A stretch of 64,000 nt of DNA from Spirosoma terrae (GCF_010435915.1 NZ_JAAFZH010000008.1:62001-126000), one strand, 5' to 3'. Numbered from the stretch's first letter, positions 47,890 through 58,444 are shown. Translations and numbers: made by a program. Notes: generated by a model not told the origin, from the letters alone.

Positions 47890-50364
47890 TTACTCCATCA
47901 CCACTGTATACACTTTCCCGCATTGCGTTGGCAGGTCGTACAGAAACGTTTCTTTCAGCGATAAAGGCGTTACGTTGGCCTGTGGCGATTTGATAGCGGC
48001 TGGCGTTTCGTCCACTACGTAGAATGGATTGGTGTTGTCGCCCGATGCTTTTACCAGCGTAAATCCACTTCCTTTCAGCGCATTGATTGATCGTAATCGC
48101 AGATTACCACCCAGATTTGATTTGACGGTGAGCTTCGTCAGCTTGCCTTCTTTCCATTCCATGCTGACTACCTCGAAACCGCCACGAGCCCGGATGCCGC
48201 TGATATTCCCCGTAGGCCACACGTCTGGCAGGGCGGGTAGCAGATGCAGGCTTCCATCGTTACTTTGGACGAGCATTTCGGTGATGCCCGATGTACAGCC
48301 GAAGTTGCCATCGATCTGAAACGGTGGGTGCGCGTCGAACAGGTTGTTATACGTACCGCCCCCGTCTTTGTTGACACCCAGTGGTGTCAGTTGACTCTGG
48401 ATCAGCGCATAGGCATGGTTACCGTCCTGAAGTTTGGCCCACCAGTTGACTTTCCAGCCCATGCTCCAGCCCGTCGATACGTCGCCCCGATGAATCAGGC
48501 TGGTGCGGGAAGCGCTGAACAAATCGGGTGTGCGATAGGCAGAAATCTGGTTCGAAGGGAACAGGCCATACAGATGGGAGATATGCCGATGTTTATCGTT
48601 GGGATCATCAATGTCGTCGAGCCACTCCTGCAACTGGCCGTGCTGCCCAATGTGCATAGGAGGCAGTTTACTCCGTTTCTGCTTAAGTACCGCCACAAAA
48701 TCAGCGTCCTTTTTCAGGATGTCGGCGGCCCGGATGGCCGTGCTGAATACATCGAATACAATCTGATTGTCCATCGTTGTTCCGGCATCGAGCGATGAGC
48801 CACCGTGTGCCTGGGGCGCATTTTCGGGCGACGTACTGGGGGTTACGACCAGCCAGTGGTATTTGGGGTGTTCAACCAGAAAATCAGCGTAAAATTGAGC
48901 GGCTCCTTTCAGAATTGGATAGACCGATTCCAGAAAAGCCCGGTCGCCATTGTAGAGGTAATGCTCCCATAAATGCTGGCTAAGCCATGCCCCACCGGCG
49001 GTCCACATGCCCCAGAAAGCGCCATCGATAGGACCGTTGATCCGCCAGATGTCGGTGTTGTGGTGGGCCATCCAGCCACCAGCTCCGTACATGACCTTGG
49101 CGGTTTCCTGCCCCGTTTCCGACAGTTCCCGAATCATTCTGAACAGCGGCTCGTGCATTTCGGACAGATTGGTTTTCTCGGCGGGCCAGTAGTTCATCTG
49201 GGTGTTAATGTTGATGGTATACTTACTGTCCCAGGGTGGCCGCATTTTATTGTTCCAGATGCCCTGCAAATTGGCGGGTTGACCCGGTACTTCACCAGCG
49301 CGGCCCGGCTGCGACGAGGAAATCAGCAGGTACCGGCCGTACTGATAATACAACGTAACAAGTTGTGGGTCATTGACCGATCGGAAATTACGCAATCGCT
49401 CGTCGGTGGGCAGATTAGCGGCTTCAGTATCACCTAAATCGAGTTTTACCCGGTTGAAGTAGTTTTGATACGCGGCCACGTGCGTCTTGAGGATAGCCGC
49501 GAACGATTTTGAGTAACCGTTGTTCAGATACGTAGCAGCACGGACGTTTTCATCGCCACTAAGATCCTTATAGCTGTTGAAGTTGGTGGCAATCGCTACG
49601 TAAATAGTTGCCGACGTAGCACCTTTTACAATGAGCGACGTATCGGTGGTAGCGAGCGTACCACCTGCATTTTTAATTCGGGCTATGCCTTTGAACGTCA
49701 CCATGCCTTTCACGCCCTCGTGATCCGACGTAGTGGCCGTCATGGTGAGTTCTTTGGCCGTCGTCGTTTTAATTTCGGACGGTTTTTGCTGGGTGGAAAA
49801 AGAAGCGGAAAACGACAGCTTGCCAGGTTTACTGGCGGTTAGTTGCATCACTACTACGTTGTCGGGGAAGGATGCCAGCACTTCGCGCGTGTACGTAACG
49901 TCGCCGACTGTATACGACGTTTTGGCCACAGCTCGTTCAATATCAAGTTCACGATAGTAGTTGGTGTACGTATCGTGTCCATCGAAGGTTAGCATGAGAT
50001 TACCAACCGGCTGAAACATCTGTCCGTGCGATTTCTTGGTCAGAATCGATTTGTTGGCCAGTTGCTCGGCTTCCTTTTGTTTACCATCAAAGATCAACTG
50101 CCGGATTTCGGGCAGGACGGCCAGCGCATTGGGATTATCATTGCGATTGGGACTTCCACTCCAGACCGTATGTTCGTTGAGCTGGATGGTTTCCTGCGGT
50201 ACGTTGCCGTAAATCATGGCGCCCAGTCGGCCATTTCCGATAGGCAACGCACTCTCCCATATTTTTTCAGCTGGTTTGTTATACCACAGTTTTAACGCTG
50301 TTTTGTTTTGGGCAAAGCCAGCCGTTGATAGGGTCAACAGGAAAAGGCAAAGGAATAGTCGCAT
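47890..50364 (-). CDS. GH95 alpha-L-fucosidase/alpha-L-galactosidase family protein
   Basis: An 824-residue exported enzyme (signal peptide ending STAGFAQ). The N-terminal beta domain starts with [29 protein letters not shown] in pieces typical of GH95. The (alpha/alpha)6 barrel contains [29 protein letters not shown] with the catalytic Asn, and [15 protein letters not shown] with the Asp. GH95 inverts alpha-1,2-linked fucose, and some members remove alpha-L-galactose from cereal arabinoxylan (established knowledge), which would suit this locus. It is the first enzyme gene after SusC/SusD. Confidence 0.93.
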   Translation of the reverse strand: MRLFLCLFLLTLSTAGFAQNKTALKLWYNKPAEKIWESALPIGNGRLGAMIYGNVPQETIQLNEHTVWSGSPNRNDNPNALAVLPEIRQLIFDGKQKEAEQLANKSILTKKSHGQMFQPVGNLMLTFDGHDTYTNYYRELDIERAVAKTSYTVGDVTYTREVLASFPDNVVVMQLTASKPGKLSFSASFSTQQKPSEIKTTTAKELTMTATTSDHEGVKGMVTFKGIARIKNAGGTLATTDTSLIVKGATSATIYVAIATNFNSYKDLSGDENVRAATYLNNGYSKSFAAILKTHVAAYQNYFNRVKLDLGDTEAANLPTDERLRNFRSVNDPQLVTLYYQYGRYLLISSSQPGRAGEVPGQPANLQGIWNNKMRPPWDSKYTININTQMNYWPAEKTNLSEMHEPLFRMIRELSETGQETAKVMYGAGGWMAHHNTDIWRINGPIDGAFWGMWTAGGAWLSQHLWEHYLYNGDRAFLESVYPILKGAAQFYADFLVEHPKYHWLVVTPSTSPENAPQAHGGSSLDAGTTMDNQIVFDVFSTAIRAADILKKDADFVAVLKQKRSKLPPMHIGQHGQLQEWLDDIDDPNDKHRHISHLYGLFPSNQISAYRTPDLFSASRTSLIHRGDVSTGWSMGWKVNWWAKLQDGNHAYALIQSQLTPLGVNKDGGGTYNNLFDAHPPFQIDGNFGCTSGITEMLVQSNDGSLHLLPALPDVWPTGNISGIRARGGFEVVSMEWKEGKLTKLTVKSNLGGNLRLRSINALKGSGFTLVKASGDNTNPFYVVDETPAAIKSPQANVTPLSLKETFLYDLPTQCGKVYTVVME

Positions 50365-50395
50365 TCGTTGTAAGTGGCTAGTTGGGGGTAGATAT

Positions 50396-50410
50396 GCTGG
50401 GATGACAAAA
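50396..50410. repeat. Fragment of family-1 palindrome
   Basis: GCTGGGATGACAAAA matches the outer end of a right arm, without a partner arm. It lies between the GH95 start and palindrome H. Confidence 0.5.
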
Positions 50411-50460
50411 GAAGGCTCAAGGCGTATCCTTACCCATATTCCATATTACTACAACGTAAT

Positions 50461-50550
50461 TTTTGTCATCCTGACGGCAGGAAGGATCTTCGGAAGCCTT
50501 CTGTTTTATTGACTATTACGAAGATCCTTCCTGCCGTCAGGATGACAAAA
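50461..50550. repeat. Long palindrome, family 1 (copy H, perfect)
   Basis: Perfect 32-base arms (50461-50492 and 50519-50550), loop 26 bases. Core CCTGACGGCAGGAAGGATCT. It separates susD from GH95. At this place it could cap the susCD message and reduce read-through into the enzyme genes. Confidence 0.95.
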
Positions 50551-50581
50551 AACGCTGGTTTACTATACGATACTCATACTC

Positions 50582-52396
50582 CTAATAGCCAGGATTCTGC
50601 GTGAATGCCGGACCCTCAACTACGCGGTCTATCTGCGATTGAGGAATAGGACGTAGCATATTGAAATCCTGGACATAAGGCGCAGCTTCCGGATTCCAGG
50701 CTTTCACCCGGCGGACCAGCGAGCGAGTACGGACCAGATCATGCCAACGCTGCCATTCGCCGAAGAATTCGCGGCTGCGTTCATCCAGAATAAAGTCCAG
50801 CGTTACGTCAGCTGCCGTGATTGTCATGGCCGTTGCTGCGGCTGAATTTTGAGCAGCCGTATTGGTCTTGCGGTAAGCCGCCCGTTGCCGTACTACGTTT
50901 ATCAGGGCTGCCGCTTTGGTTGCATCGCCTGCTTTGAAGTAGGCTTCAGCACCGGTCATGTATACGTCCGAAAAGCGATACAGCACACAAGGGCGGGTCG
51001 ATGGATCATTGAAGTTAGCACCCCGGCTTGGGTCCATGAACTTTTTCAGCGCTGGGAAAATGCCATTATCCCACAGGCTAGGCGGAACAACAAGCCCTTT
51101 GAACGGTCTCGTCCCTACGAACTGTGGTGCACCGGCCACTTCAAAATCTGGTAGCCAGACGGCGGTATCTGCGCCTACTACGGTTGTATAACTGATTCCC
51201 CGTTTGTTATTGGCAGCCGTAGCCGAATTGGTAACAGCGGTATTGGCAATATACACCGTATAGAATGAGCTCATAAATCGTGAATCAACATCACGCTTTG
51301 TAAATGCCTGATCCAGGAAATAATTCTTGCCTGCATTGGCACCAGTTGTCCATTGGTAACTGTTCGGACGCATACGAACGTAGGGGCGACCGTATTGCGA
51401 GTCCCGAATCATAAGGGAGGTCCCACTATTCACATAAGCGCCCGCTGTGCTTTTGTAGGAGTTGATACCACTGTTGTTCGGATAGTTCCAGTTGGTAAAC
51501 CAGGGCGATAGATTCTGGGCTGCACCGCCACCAGCTGCTGCTCCCACTACGTAGTAACCAAATTTGGGATCGAGTACGTGATCGCTAACAAACATGGTTT
51601 CTTTACCATAGTCATTGGCGGGCACAAAGGCATCACCATAGTCCTGCCATAAATCGAGTCCGTAGGTTCCTTTGTTGGCAATGATGTTGTCACAAATGGT
51701 GGCTGCCTGCGTAAAGTCCGAAGCCGTATTGTTCAGCCAGCCGCGGGTCAGATAGGCCTTGGCAAGCAGTAGCTGAGCCACCGGCTTAGTGGCTGCTTTT
51801 CCCAGGAAGGGTGCTGTAGGCGTATTGGGCAAGTCAGCAGCCGCTTCGGTCAAATCTTTAATGATCAATTCATACACCTGGGCAACTGGCTGGCGGGAAG
51901 CTGCCTGCGACGGCGTTGTTATGAATTCGGTATGCAGTGGAACATCGCCCCAGGTCTGCACCAGGTAAAAATACCAGAATCCGCGCAAAAACTTGGCCTG
52001 AGCCAGATATTGCTTTCGGGTAGCCTCCGGCAAATCGATTGTCTGGCCGTACTTGAGTACGCCATTTATCGTATTGATATCCTGAAACGCTACGCCCCAG
52101 GCCGAGCCAAAGTTGCTACCATTAAGGCCGTTGTATGTGTATGGGATGGGCGTTCCTGCGCTGGCTCCTTGTAAGAACTCATCAGTTCCGGCCTGCATTT
52201 CTACCGTAAATCCTTCAGTGCCCCACTGGCCCCGGATGTCGTTATAGACTCCGGCAATTCCTCCCAATACTCCAGCCGGGCTGTTGAAGTAAGATGGAAC
52301 GATTTGAGACTGCGGATTCTCCTGTAATATTTTTTCGCAACCTGTGCTCAGGATAGCCGTAAGGCCAAGCACGGCGCCAACTTTTATGGCTTTCAT
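50582..52396 (-). CDS. susD: SusD/RagB-family surface glycan-binding lipoprotein
   Basis: A 604-residue lipoprotein (lipobox LSTGC, Cys20). It has SusD landmarks: ILQENPQSQIVPSYFNSPAG at the start, TPR-like helices with YLAQAKFLRGFWYFYLVQTWGDVPL, and a C-terminal region with DERSREFFGEWQRWHDLVRT. SusD sits as a lid on the SusC barrel at the cell surface and captures oligosaccharides. Its start is 15 bases after the SusC stop, the usual tight pairing. Followed by palindrome H. Confidence 0.96.
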   Translation of the reverse strand: MKAIKVGAVLGLTAILSTGCEKILQENPQSQIVPSYFNSPAGVLGGIAGVYNDIRGQWGTEGFTVEMQAGTDEFLQGASAGTPIPYTYNGLNGSNFGSAWGVAFQDINTINGVLKYGQTIDLPEATRKQYLAQAKFLRGFWYFYLVQTWGDVPLHTEFITTPSQAASRQPVAQVYELIIKDLTEAAADLPNTPTAPFLGKAATKPVAQLLLAKAYLTRGWLNNTASDFTQAATICDNIIANKGTYGLDLWQDYGDAFVPANDYGKETMFVSDHVLDPKFGYYVVGAAAGGGAAQNLSPWFTNWNYPNNSGINSYKSTAGAYVNSGTSLMIRDSQYGRPYVRMRPNSYQWTTGANAGKNYFLDQAFTKRDVDSRFMSSFYTVYIANTAVTNSATAANNKRGISYTTVVGADTAVWLPDFEVAGAPQFVGTRPFKGLVVPPSLWDNGIFPALKKFMDPSRGANFNDPSTRPCVLYRFSDVYMTGAEAYFKAGDATKAAALINVVRQRAAYRKTNTAAQNSAAATAMTITAADVTLDFILDERSREFFGEWQRWHDLVRTRSLVRRVKAWNPEAAPYVQDFNMLRPIPQSQIDRVVEGPAFTQNPGY

Positions 52397-52410
52397 TGTA
52401 GCTTTCGAGG

Positions 52411-55400
52411 TTAGAATTTAAGGTTTACGCCTAAGGTGAATTGCCGTACGGGTGGATTATTCAGGTTCACTGCAATCTGACGTTCCGGCGTACCACGATC
52501 GCTGGCCCCCTGAGGATTCAGCGTCGATTGACCACTAGCATAGCTGTTCCCTTCTGGATCGACAGCCAGGTGGTCACGTACTAATGGCGAATAAATGATG
52601 AACGGATTGGTAGCGTTGAAATAAACCCTTGCTGAACTCATCCCAATTTTCCGGATCAGCTCACTGGAGAACGTGTAGCCCAGGTTGATGCTTCTGACTT
52701 TGACGAACGAGCCATCGTAGTAGCCCAGCGTAGAACCAAAATAGGCAACGGCACTGGCTGCATCTGGAGCTGGGAACGCATTGGTTGGGTTGGTTTCGGT
52801 CCAATAGTCGGTTTTTACCTGATTTACCCGGCCCTGGTTGAAGAATGCAAAGCCGCCCGAACCCGTCGAGTTACCCGTCAAATAGGGGACAATTACTTTC
52901 ATACCCATACGGGCAAAGGTGACAACCGACAGATCGAAGTTTTTGTAGCTGAACCGATTAGTTAGACCGCCTTCCCAGTTTGGCTGGAAATTACCCAGAA
53001 TCTGACGATCGTTAGCGTCAATTTTACCGTCTCCATTCACATCCTCCACCCGGATCTGGCCAGGAAACTGTACGGGTGACGTTTGTTTTGCCAACGTACC
53101 ATTTTCCTGGTCGGCGGTTTGCCAGATGCCAATTTTTTTGTAATCGTAAATAACCGACAGTGGTTGCCCAACAAACCAGCCCGCTCCGATATTGGCCTGC
53201 TCGGCTGGCGTAGTAAGCTGGGTGATTTTCTCCCGATTGAAGAAATACGTAAGGTCGGCACTCCAGTTGAAGCCTTTCGGATTGCGGAAAATCTCGAACG
53301 TCAAGGCGGTTTCCAGACCTTTACCTTCTGTCCGGCCCAAGTTTTTCAGCGTCGAGCCGGCGCCGTTGCTCGGTGGGAGAGGTACAGACAACAGAATGTC
53401 TTTCGTTTGCTGGTGATACCAGTCAACCGAACCCGTAATGCGGTTATTCAGGAAGCCAAAGTCAATTCCTAAATCAATCTGTGAGGTCGATTGCCAGCCC
53501 AATCCCGTAGCAGGTAAGCTCGTAACGGTATAGGCCAGTTGCTGTCCGGCAGTACCGGTACCGAAGTTGTAATAACCAGCCGACAGCGCTCCTAGCGTTG
53601 CATAAGCGCCTACGTTACGGTTACCCGATATACCCCAGCTACCCCGTACTTTCAGGTTCGATACAACGGGTATTTCTTTCATGAAGTTTTCCTCAATAAT
53701 GTTCCAGCCAGCACCAATAGCCGGGTAGTTAAAGTATTGGTTACCTGGTGATAACGTAGAGGAACCGTCGCGTCTTAGGGTAAGTGTTAACAGGTAGCGG
53801 TCGTTGTAGCTATAGTTCACACGACCCATGTAAGAAAGCAGCCCAAGCTCCGAGAAGGAGTTACCAAAGTCTGAATTGGCAACCGGCGTTCCGGAAGCCA
53901 GTGAGAAGTTGGACGTCTTGATGTAGTCGGCTGGCACCCCTGTAATCGTGAAACGGCTACCCAACGAATGGTTTTTGGTGATTTCATACAGTCCGGTTAC
54001 GCCGAATTTATGCTTGCCAATTGTTTTATCATAGTACAGCAGGTGCTGCAGGTTGATATCCCAGTATTCGGTGTTACTGATTTCGGCGTTCGATGACGAC
54101 TGAACCGTAGCGTTGTTGAAATAGGTGAGCGGTCCACCGTAACCATTGTAATTCGACTGGCTGAAATTCAAACCGGCATTCATCCGATAACGAAGGCCAG
54201 GCAAAATATTGACCTCGGCATAAAGGCTGTTAAAGGTCCGCAAAGCCCGTGTACGACCCAGATAGGAGTCCTTTTTGGTAATAATGGTTAATGGACTGAC
54301 TGACGCAGCATCGATGGAGCCTTCTGCCGGGAATAGATTAACTGATCCGTCTGCATTGTAGGGTGCTGCCAACGGGGTCAACCGAACCAGACCACCTGGA
54401 ATACCGCCACCCCCTGGTGTGTTCGTATAGGTAAGGGTATTCAGCGTGTTCAACCCAATTTTAACGTGTTTACCGATACGTTGATCAATCGTGGCACGAA
54501 TGGTATAGCGCTCAAACTTCTGGCTGGGAATAATACCGGTCTCGTTGAAATAGCCTAACCCCAGCGAGTACTGCGTATTTTCAACTCCGCCCGTCATGCT
54601 TAGCTGATGGTTGGTGTTGAACCCCTGTTTGTACAGTAAGTCCTGCCAATCGGTTGAAATACCGGCCGCCAGTGCTTCTGTTTCTTTCTGAGTAAGGGGG
54701 TAGGCAGTCGTTCCGGGGCTGGTGCGGTTATATTTGGCCGCATCGGCTTTAAACTGGGCATACTCCGGGCCATTCATTATGTTGAATTTACCCATGATGT
54801 TGGTTACGCCATGATAACCGTCGTAGCTGAAAACGGGCTTGCCTACTTTGCCTCGTTTGGTCGTGATCAGAATAACACCGCCCGATCCTCTCGATCCGTA
54901 GATGGCTGTAGCCGATGCGTCTTTGAGAATTTCCAGGCTAGCAATATCGTCGGGGTTGATGTCATTGAGTCCCCCAAACGGTATACCATCGACAACCACT
55001 AACGGACCATCCAGCCCGTCGCTGTTTGATCCCTGACCGCTCGTTAGCGTGCGGTTACCACGAATTCGAATCTGCCCCTGTGAACCGGGGGTAGCTCCGT
55101 TACTAACGATGGTTACTCCGGCAGCCCGGCCTTTCAACTGGTTCACCAGGTTAGGGGCAGGGACTTCTTTTAATGTGGTTTCATTTACAGACACCACTGA
55201 GCCCGTCACATCGCGTTTACGTTGAACACCATAGCCAACTACGACGACCTCATCGAGTGTTTTGTTGTCTGTTGCCATGGTAATGTTGATGGCACTTCTC
55301 GAACCAACCGTAACTTCCTGTGCGGCAAAACCCACCAGCGAAAAAACCAGAACAGCATCGGTATTAGGTACCGCAATCCGGTAGTTACCCCGCTCGTCGG

Positions 55401-55917
55401 TTGTTGTGCCGCGCTGAGTCGACTTGATCTGGATGTTAACTCCAGGTAGACCTTCGCCTTTTTCGTCGGTTACCCGGCCTGTAATCTGTACATCCTGAGC
55501 TTGATCACTAGGGATATCGCCAGACGTTTTATTGTCGAGTGAGGTTGTCGATGTTCCTTCTCGCTTAATAACAATCTGTTGACCAACTACCTCATAGCGT
55601 AAGTTGAGCGGTGCTAATATCTGCTCCAGGACGCGGGAAAGCTGCTCATTCTTAGCCTGGTAGTTTATTTTTCTTTTTGACTGGATAATCTCACGGCTAA
55701 ATAAGAACTGGACATTAGCCAGTTTCTCAATCCGTTTGATGGTTATTTCAACGTCCTCATTCTGAGCCTGAATACTGACTCGTCGGTTAAGGAGTTCCTG
55801 GGCTTTACTATCTAAAGCCAAACTGATATTGGCTAAGGTTAGAGCAAGTAAGATTTGCAGGCTTGAAATTCTCATAATCCTGATCAAAACCTTGCGGTTC
55901 ATTAAAAGGTATTGCAT
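52411..55917 (-). CDS. susC: SusC/RagA-family TonB-dependent outer-membrane transporter with STN domain
   Basis: From the ATG at 55917 the product has 1,168 residues; an ATG at 55956 would add 13. After the signal segment (SSLQILLALTLANISLALDS) comes an STN domain at about 45-118 (QNEDVEITIKRIEKLANVQF). A CarboxypepD_reg-like domain follows at about 143-222 (ITGRVTDEKGEGLPGVNIQI), then the TonB plug (DEVVVVGYGVQRKRDVTGSV, QIRIRGNRTL) and a large barrel ending in FTLGVNLKF. The STN domain is the part that signals to FecR, so this transporter both imports oligosaccharides and reports them to the sigma/FecR pair just upstream. Confidence 0.96.
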   Translation of the reverse strand: MQYLLMNRKVLIRIMRISSLQILLALTLANISLALDSKAQELLNRRVSIQAQNEDVEITIKRIEKLANVQFLFSREIIQSKRKINYQAKNEQLSRVLEQILAPLNLRYEVVGQQIVIKREGTSTTSLDNKTSGDIPSDQAQDVQITGRVTDEKGEGLPGVNIQIKSTQRGTTTDERGNYRIAVPNTDAVLVFSLVGFAAQEVTVGSRSAINITMATDNKTLDEVVVVGYGVQRKRDVTGSVVSVNETTLKEVPAPNLVNQLKGRAAGVTIVSNGATPGSQGQIRIRGNRTLTSGQGSNSDGLDGPLVVVDGIPFGGLNDINPDDIASLEILKDASATAIYGSRGSGGVILITTKRGKVGKPVFSYDGYHGVTNIMGKFNIMNGPEYAQFKADAAKYNRTSPGTTAYPLTQKETEALAAGISTDWQDLLYKQGFNTNHQLSMTGGVENTQYSLGLGYFNETGIIPSQKFERYTIRATIDQRIGKHVKIGLNTLNTLTYTNTPGGGGIPGGLVRLTPLAAPYNADGSVNLFPAEGSIDAASVSPLTIITKKDSYLGRTRALRTFNSLYAEVNILPGLRYRMNAGLNFSQSNYNGYGGPLTYFNNATVQSSSNAEISNTEYWDINLQHLLYYDKTIGKHKFGVTGLYEITKNHSLGSRFTITGVPADYIKTSNFSLASGTPVANSDFGNSFSELGLLSYMGRVNYSYNDRYLLTLTLRRDGSSTLSPGNQYFNYPAIGAGWNIIEENFMKEIPVVSNLKVRGSWGISGNRNVGAYATLGALSAGYYNFGTGTAGQQLAYTVTSLPATGLGWQSTSQIDLGIDFGFLNNRITGSVDWYHQQTKDILLSVPLPPSNGAGSTLKNLGRTEGKGLETALTFEIFRNPKGFNWSADLTYFFNREKITQLTTPAEQANIGAGWFVGQPLSVIYDYKKIGIWQTADQENGTLAKQTSPVQFPGQIRVEDVNGDGKIDANDRQILGNFQPNWEGGLTNRFSYKNFDLSVVTFARMGMKVIVPYLTGNSTGSGGFAFFNQGRVNQVKTDYWTETNPTNAFPAPDAASAVAYFGSTLGYYDGSFVKVRSINLGYTFSSELIRKIGMSSARVYFNATNPFIIYSPLVRDHLAVDPEGNSYASGQSTLNPQGASDRGTPERQIAVNLNNPPVRQFTLGVNLKF

Positions 55918-55988
55918 AAGTTTGTGTACGTTGTTATTTTCTGGAAAAAATGACAATACAATTCCTGTCTCCCTTTCAGAGAAGGGAG

Positions 55989-56009
55989 AATGTGTTTTGG
56001 TGACACATT
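55989..56009. promoter_or_regulatory. 7-bp inverted repeat in the susC leader
   Basis: AATGTGT, spacer TTTGGTG, ACACATT; perfect 7-base arms. It lies 72 bases upstream of the susC ATG in the fecR-susC gap, so it may be an operator or part of a leader structure. Confidence 0.4.
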
Positions 56010-56022
56010 TAGGGGCGTTCGA

Positions 56023-56054
56023 AGCGATACTGTTGGTAGCAGTATCGCTTTTTT
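56023..56054. terminator. Strong hairpin between fecR and susC
   Basis: Perfect 10-base stem (AGCGATACTG / CAGTATCGCT) with a 7-base loop, followed on the plus strand by five T. For the minus-strand genes the T-run is on the wrong side, so it is not a classical terminator for fecR. It could act as an mRNA structure at the susC 5' end that separates high susC expression from low fecR expression, or stop antisense transcription. Confidence 0.55.
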
Positions 56055-56125
56055 GTGAAAAAAGTGATCTGTTACATACTATTCATTGTGTTGAAACGGG
56101 TTTGGGGTTTAGGGTAGAAATAATT

Positions 56126-57187
56126 TTAGCTACATCCGTGGCTATGTATAATTAACTGATTATCTACTACTTCAAACGTGGAATCGATGGCAAGGCAGAT
56201 CAACCGAATTTTTTCCAGAAAAGGAACGTCATTTAGCTGCCCAGTGAACGTACATTTCTTAAGTGATTGCTGATCATAAATGATTGGCATGTGATAGCTG
56301 TCTTCAAGCTGACCAAAAATCACCGGAATGGGCGTATAATTAAATACAAACTGTTCGCTAATGATGGAAGATGACTGCTCATCAGCTACGCTACGGCTTT
56401 GCTTAAGAACTTTGTCAGTTTTGGTATCTAGACGTAGTTGTTCATTTACACGTAATAGAATAGGTTTTTTAGGTGAAACAGCTGATAATACGGAAACTTT
56501 TCCTGTCTTTACCCGGACGTAAGCCGATGTCTCATTGTCAAAAGATCGAACCTGAAAGCTGGTTCCCAGTACTTTCGTTGTCAGTGTGGGCGTGTAGACG
56601 ATGAAAGGTTTGTCTGGTTTTTTGGTTACTTCAAAAAAACCTTCGCCATCCAGATAGACTTCTCGTTGTGCTTGGTTCGTCTGTTTATTAAAGCGTAGTT
56701 GGCTGCCCGATGAAAGCAATACGGAGGAGGAGTCGGGTAAAAGCACAACAAGTGGTATCCCTGTCGTATTTTTTACCTGTTTCCAACTTGTCTCTTTTCG
56801 TTCAGTGGCGCGAGTTACTCTTGCCTGTGACCCTACCTGATCGGTATCCATTCGCCACCAGACGAGTACGCTTATAATGGCGGCCGCTGCCATCCATTTA
56901 GCCCACCCAAGGAGCGGTCTGACCGGCGCGGAAAAGTCGACCATCTGATCGACTATCTGTTCCGCTTTCTGTTTAGCCGTATGATCGGTAAGCTCAATTT
57001 TATTTCCCTCTACTACTAGAAAAGTGGCGATTGCCTGTTCATAAATTTCTTTTTTGTCGGAATTTACCGCCAGCCATGCCTGCCAATAGGCTCTGTCCGC
57101 TGGTTGTCTTTCGGTGACCCAGCGTCGAAATGCTTCATTTTTTAAGAAATCCTCTACCGATGAAAGGGTCTCAGAATGATTGTCCAT
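56126..57187 (-). CDS. fecR: FecR-family anti-sigma/transmembrane signalling protein
   Basis: The ATG at 57187 gives 353 residues; a GTG two codons earlier is less likely. An N-terminal cytoplasmic helical part (FLKNEAFRRWVTERQPADRA) would bind the sigma factor. One membrane helix (about 93-112, WMAAAAIISVLVWW) leads to the periplasmic FecR domain (RTTGIPLVVLLPDSSSVLL-type region, DGEGFFEVTKKPDKPFIVYT) and a C-terminal STN-like segment (about 280-350). It follows the sigma gene by 58 bases. Function: holds sigma inactive until SusC reports substrate. Confidence 0.93.
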   Translation of the reverse strand: MDNHSETLSSVEDFLKNEAFRRWVTERQPADRAYWQAWLAVNSDKKEIYEQAIATFLVVEGNKIELTDHTAKQKAEQIVDQMVDFSAPVRPLLGWAKWMAAAAIISVLVWWRMDTDQVGSQARVTRATERKETSWKQVKNTTGIPLVVLLPDSSSVLLSSGSQLRFNKQTNQAQREVYLDGEGFFEVTKKPDKPFIVYTPTLTTKVLGTSFQVRSFDNETSAYVRVKTGKVSVLSAVSPKKPILLRVNEQLRLDTKTDKVLKQSRSVADEQSSSIISEQFVFNYTPIPVIFGQLEDSYHMPIIYDQQSLKKCTFTGQLNDVPFLEKIRLICLAIDSTFEVVDNQLIIHSHGCS

Positions 57188-57245
57188 TGGCACTTTTCTA
57201 CTACTTATAATGATAGTATGAAGAATATGCCCGACTATACCCTAT

Positions 57246-57836
57246 TTAAAGGAAATTTTTTTGGCATAAAATCCAAATTCCTCCAAATAGGTGCACAAGC
57301 CATTGATTTCGAAGTTTACTCAGGGCTTTTTGCAGAAAATTGGATACTGATTGCCGATTGATATTCATCACTTCGGCAATCTCGCCAATAGACAAATTTT
57401 CGTAATAACGAAGATATAAGGCTTCTCGCTCCCGCGTGGGCAGAGACGCTAATTGAGATTGGATGGTAGTTGTTAATAGGGTGAGCGTTTCCTGTTCAAT
57501 CAGGAGCGATTCACTGTCAATTCCCTCCGTTAATGAACTGTCCCAGTCCAGCTCTTCGACCAAGAACCGCTTTTGAGACCGAAGATGGAGCAGGACATGA
57601 TGTCGTAAGCTCTTGAATAAGTAATGTTTTACGGAACTAGTATCATTAATCTGCAGTCTATTTTGCCACAATTGCAAAAAAAGCTCTTGAATGCAATCGT
57701 CTACAACAGATTCTGTCACCATGAATTTCAGGCCATAGTGTCTTAGCGCCCGGTAATAACGCTCAGCCAACCGGCCTAATGCCTGTTTATCACCCTGCCG
57801 ATACGATTGCCATAAAATGTGGTCCGGAGGAGTCAT
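57246..57836 (-). CDS. ECF RNA polymerase sigma factor
   Basis: A 196-residue sigma-70 family protein. Region 2 is around 20-85 (ALGRLAERYYRALRHYG, DDCIQELFLQLWQNR). Region 4 is around 130-185 (LPTREREALYLRYYENLSIG, EVMNINRQSVSNFLQKALSK with the helix-turn-helix). It is the first gene of the PUL and, with FecR and the STN-bearing SusC, forms the standard FecI/FecR-type trans-envelope switch. Target promoters are presumably upstream of susC and perhaps further down the locus; no matching motif pair was identified by eye. Confidence 0.95.
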   Translation of the reverse strand: MTPPDHILWQSYRQGDKQALGRLAERYYRALRHYGLKFMVTESVVDDCIQELFLQLWQNRLQINDTSSVKHYLFKSLRHHVLLHLRSQKRFLVEELDWDSSLTEGIDSESLLIEQETLTLLTTTIQSQLASLPTREREALYLRYYENLSIGEIAEVMNINRQSVSNFLQKALSKLRNQWLVHLFGGIWILCQKNFL

Positions 57837-58228
57837 AAAGTAATGAATAGAGTCAAAATAAGAGTAAGACCATTGTATTGGATACGTAACTAATTACGAG
57901 TACGCTAATGTAGCATCATAATCAATTCATATCGTTAACTTTTATAGATGTCAGGTCAGCTATCGCGCTGAAACAGTTGGTTAAAATAGCTAACGGATAC
58001 CTATATACGTATATGGGTTGGCGTTATATTGTTTCTGTAACTATTGATCTTAAAAAAGCCTGCATTTGCCTGCTGCTGAGCATCTGCTCTACATGATGAA
58101 GAGAAAATAATTGACTGATCGTTTATAAGTTCATTTATTATAGTTAATGAGAATACAATTTTACAGCAATATAATTATAGAAACCAGACTTCTTTTGATC
58201 GATACTGACTGTATTTTAACATTTTTGC
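57837..58228. other. Intergenic region upstream of the PUL regulators
   Basis: About 390 AT-rich bases with no convincing gene. It should contain the promoter of the sigma/fecR genes. A 12-base palindrome ATATACGTATAT lies at 58003-58014. Confidence 0.5.
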
Positions 58229-58444
58229 ATGCTATTTGTACCAATTAATCGAATTGCATCTGGCCGAACGTTTCAGGTAAGATTGTATAGTTTACAGTTC
58301 GTCGTTAATCCGGCACAGGCCAACTGGTCTACTGTAGAACCGAAACTATCGGCGATCGATAACCGTGATTTTCCGCTTCGAAGCACGGGTTACTACGTAG
58401 TTAATAAAAGCCGTGTATCCGCGCTAAAAGAGATGATGGATTAG
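58229..58444 (+). CDS. Possible small hypothetical protein
   Basis: A 71-codon frame opening MLFVPINRIASGRTFQVRLY and ending in VNKSRVSALKEMMD, 49 bases before the methyltransferase start. No known domain or signal peptide is recognised. Support is limited to an ATG, reasonable composition and position. It could also be a remnant of a longer gene. Confidence 0.3.
   Translation: MLFVPINRIASGRTFQVRLYSLQFVVNPAQANWSTVEPKLSAIDNRDFPLRSTGYYVVNKSRVSALKEMMD

Noticed and set aside
48244..48798. 184-codon plus-strand frame opposite GH95
   Set aside because: Antisense shadow; GH95 motifs are on the minus strand.
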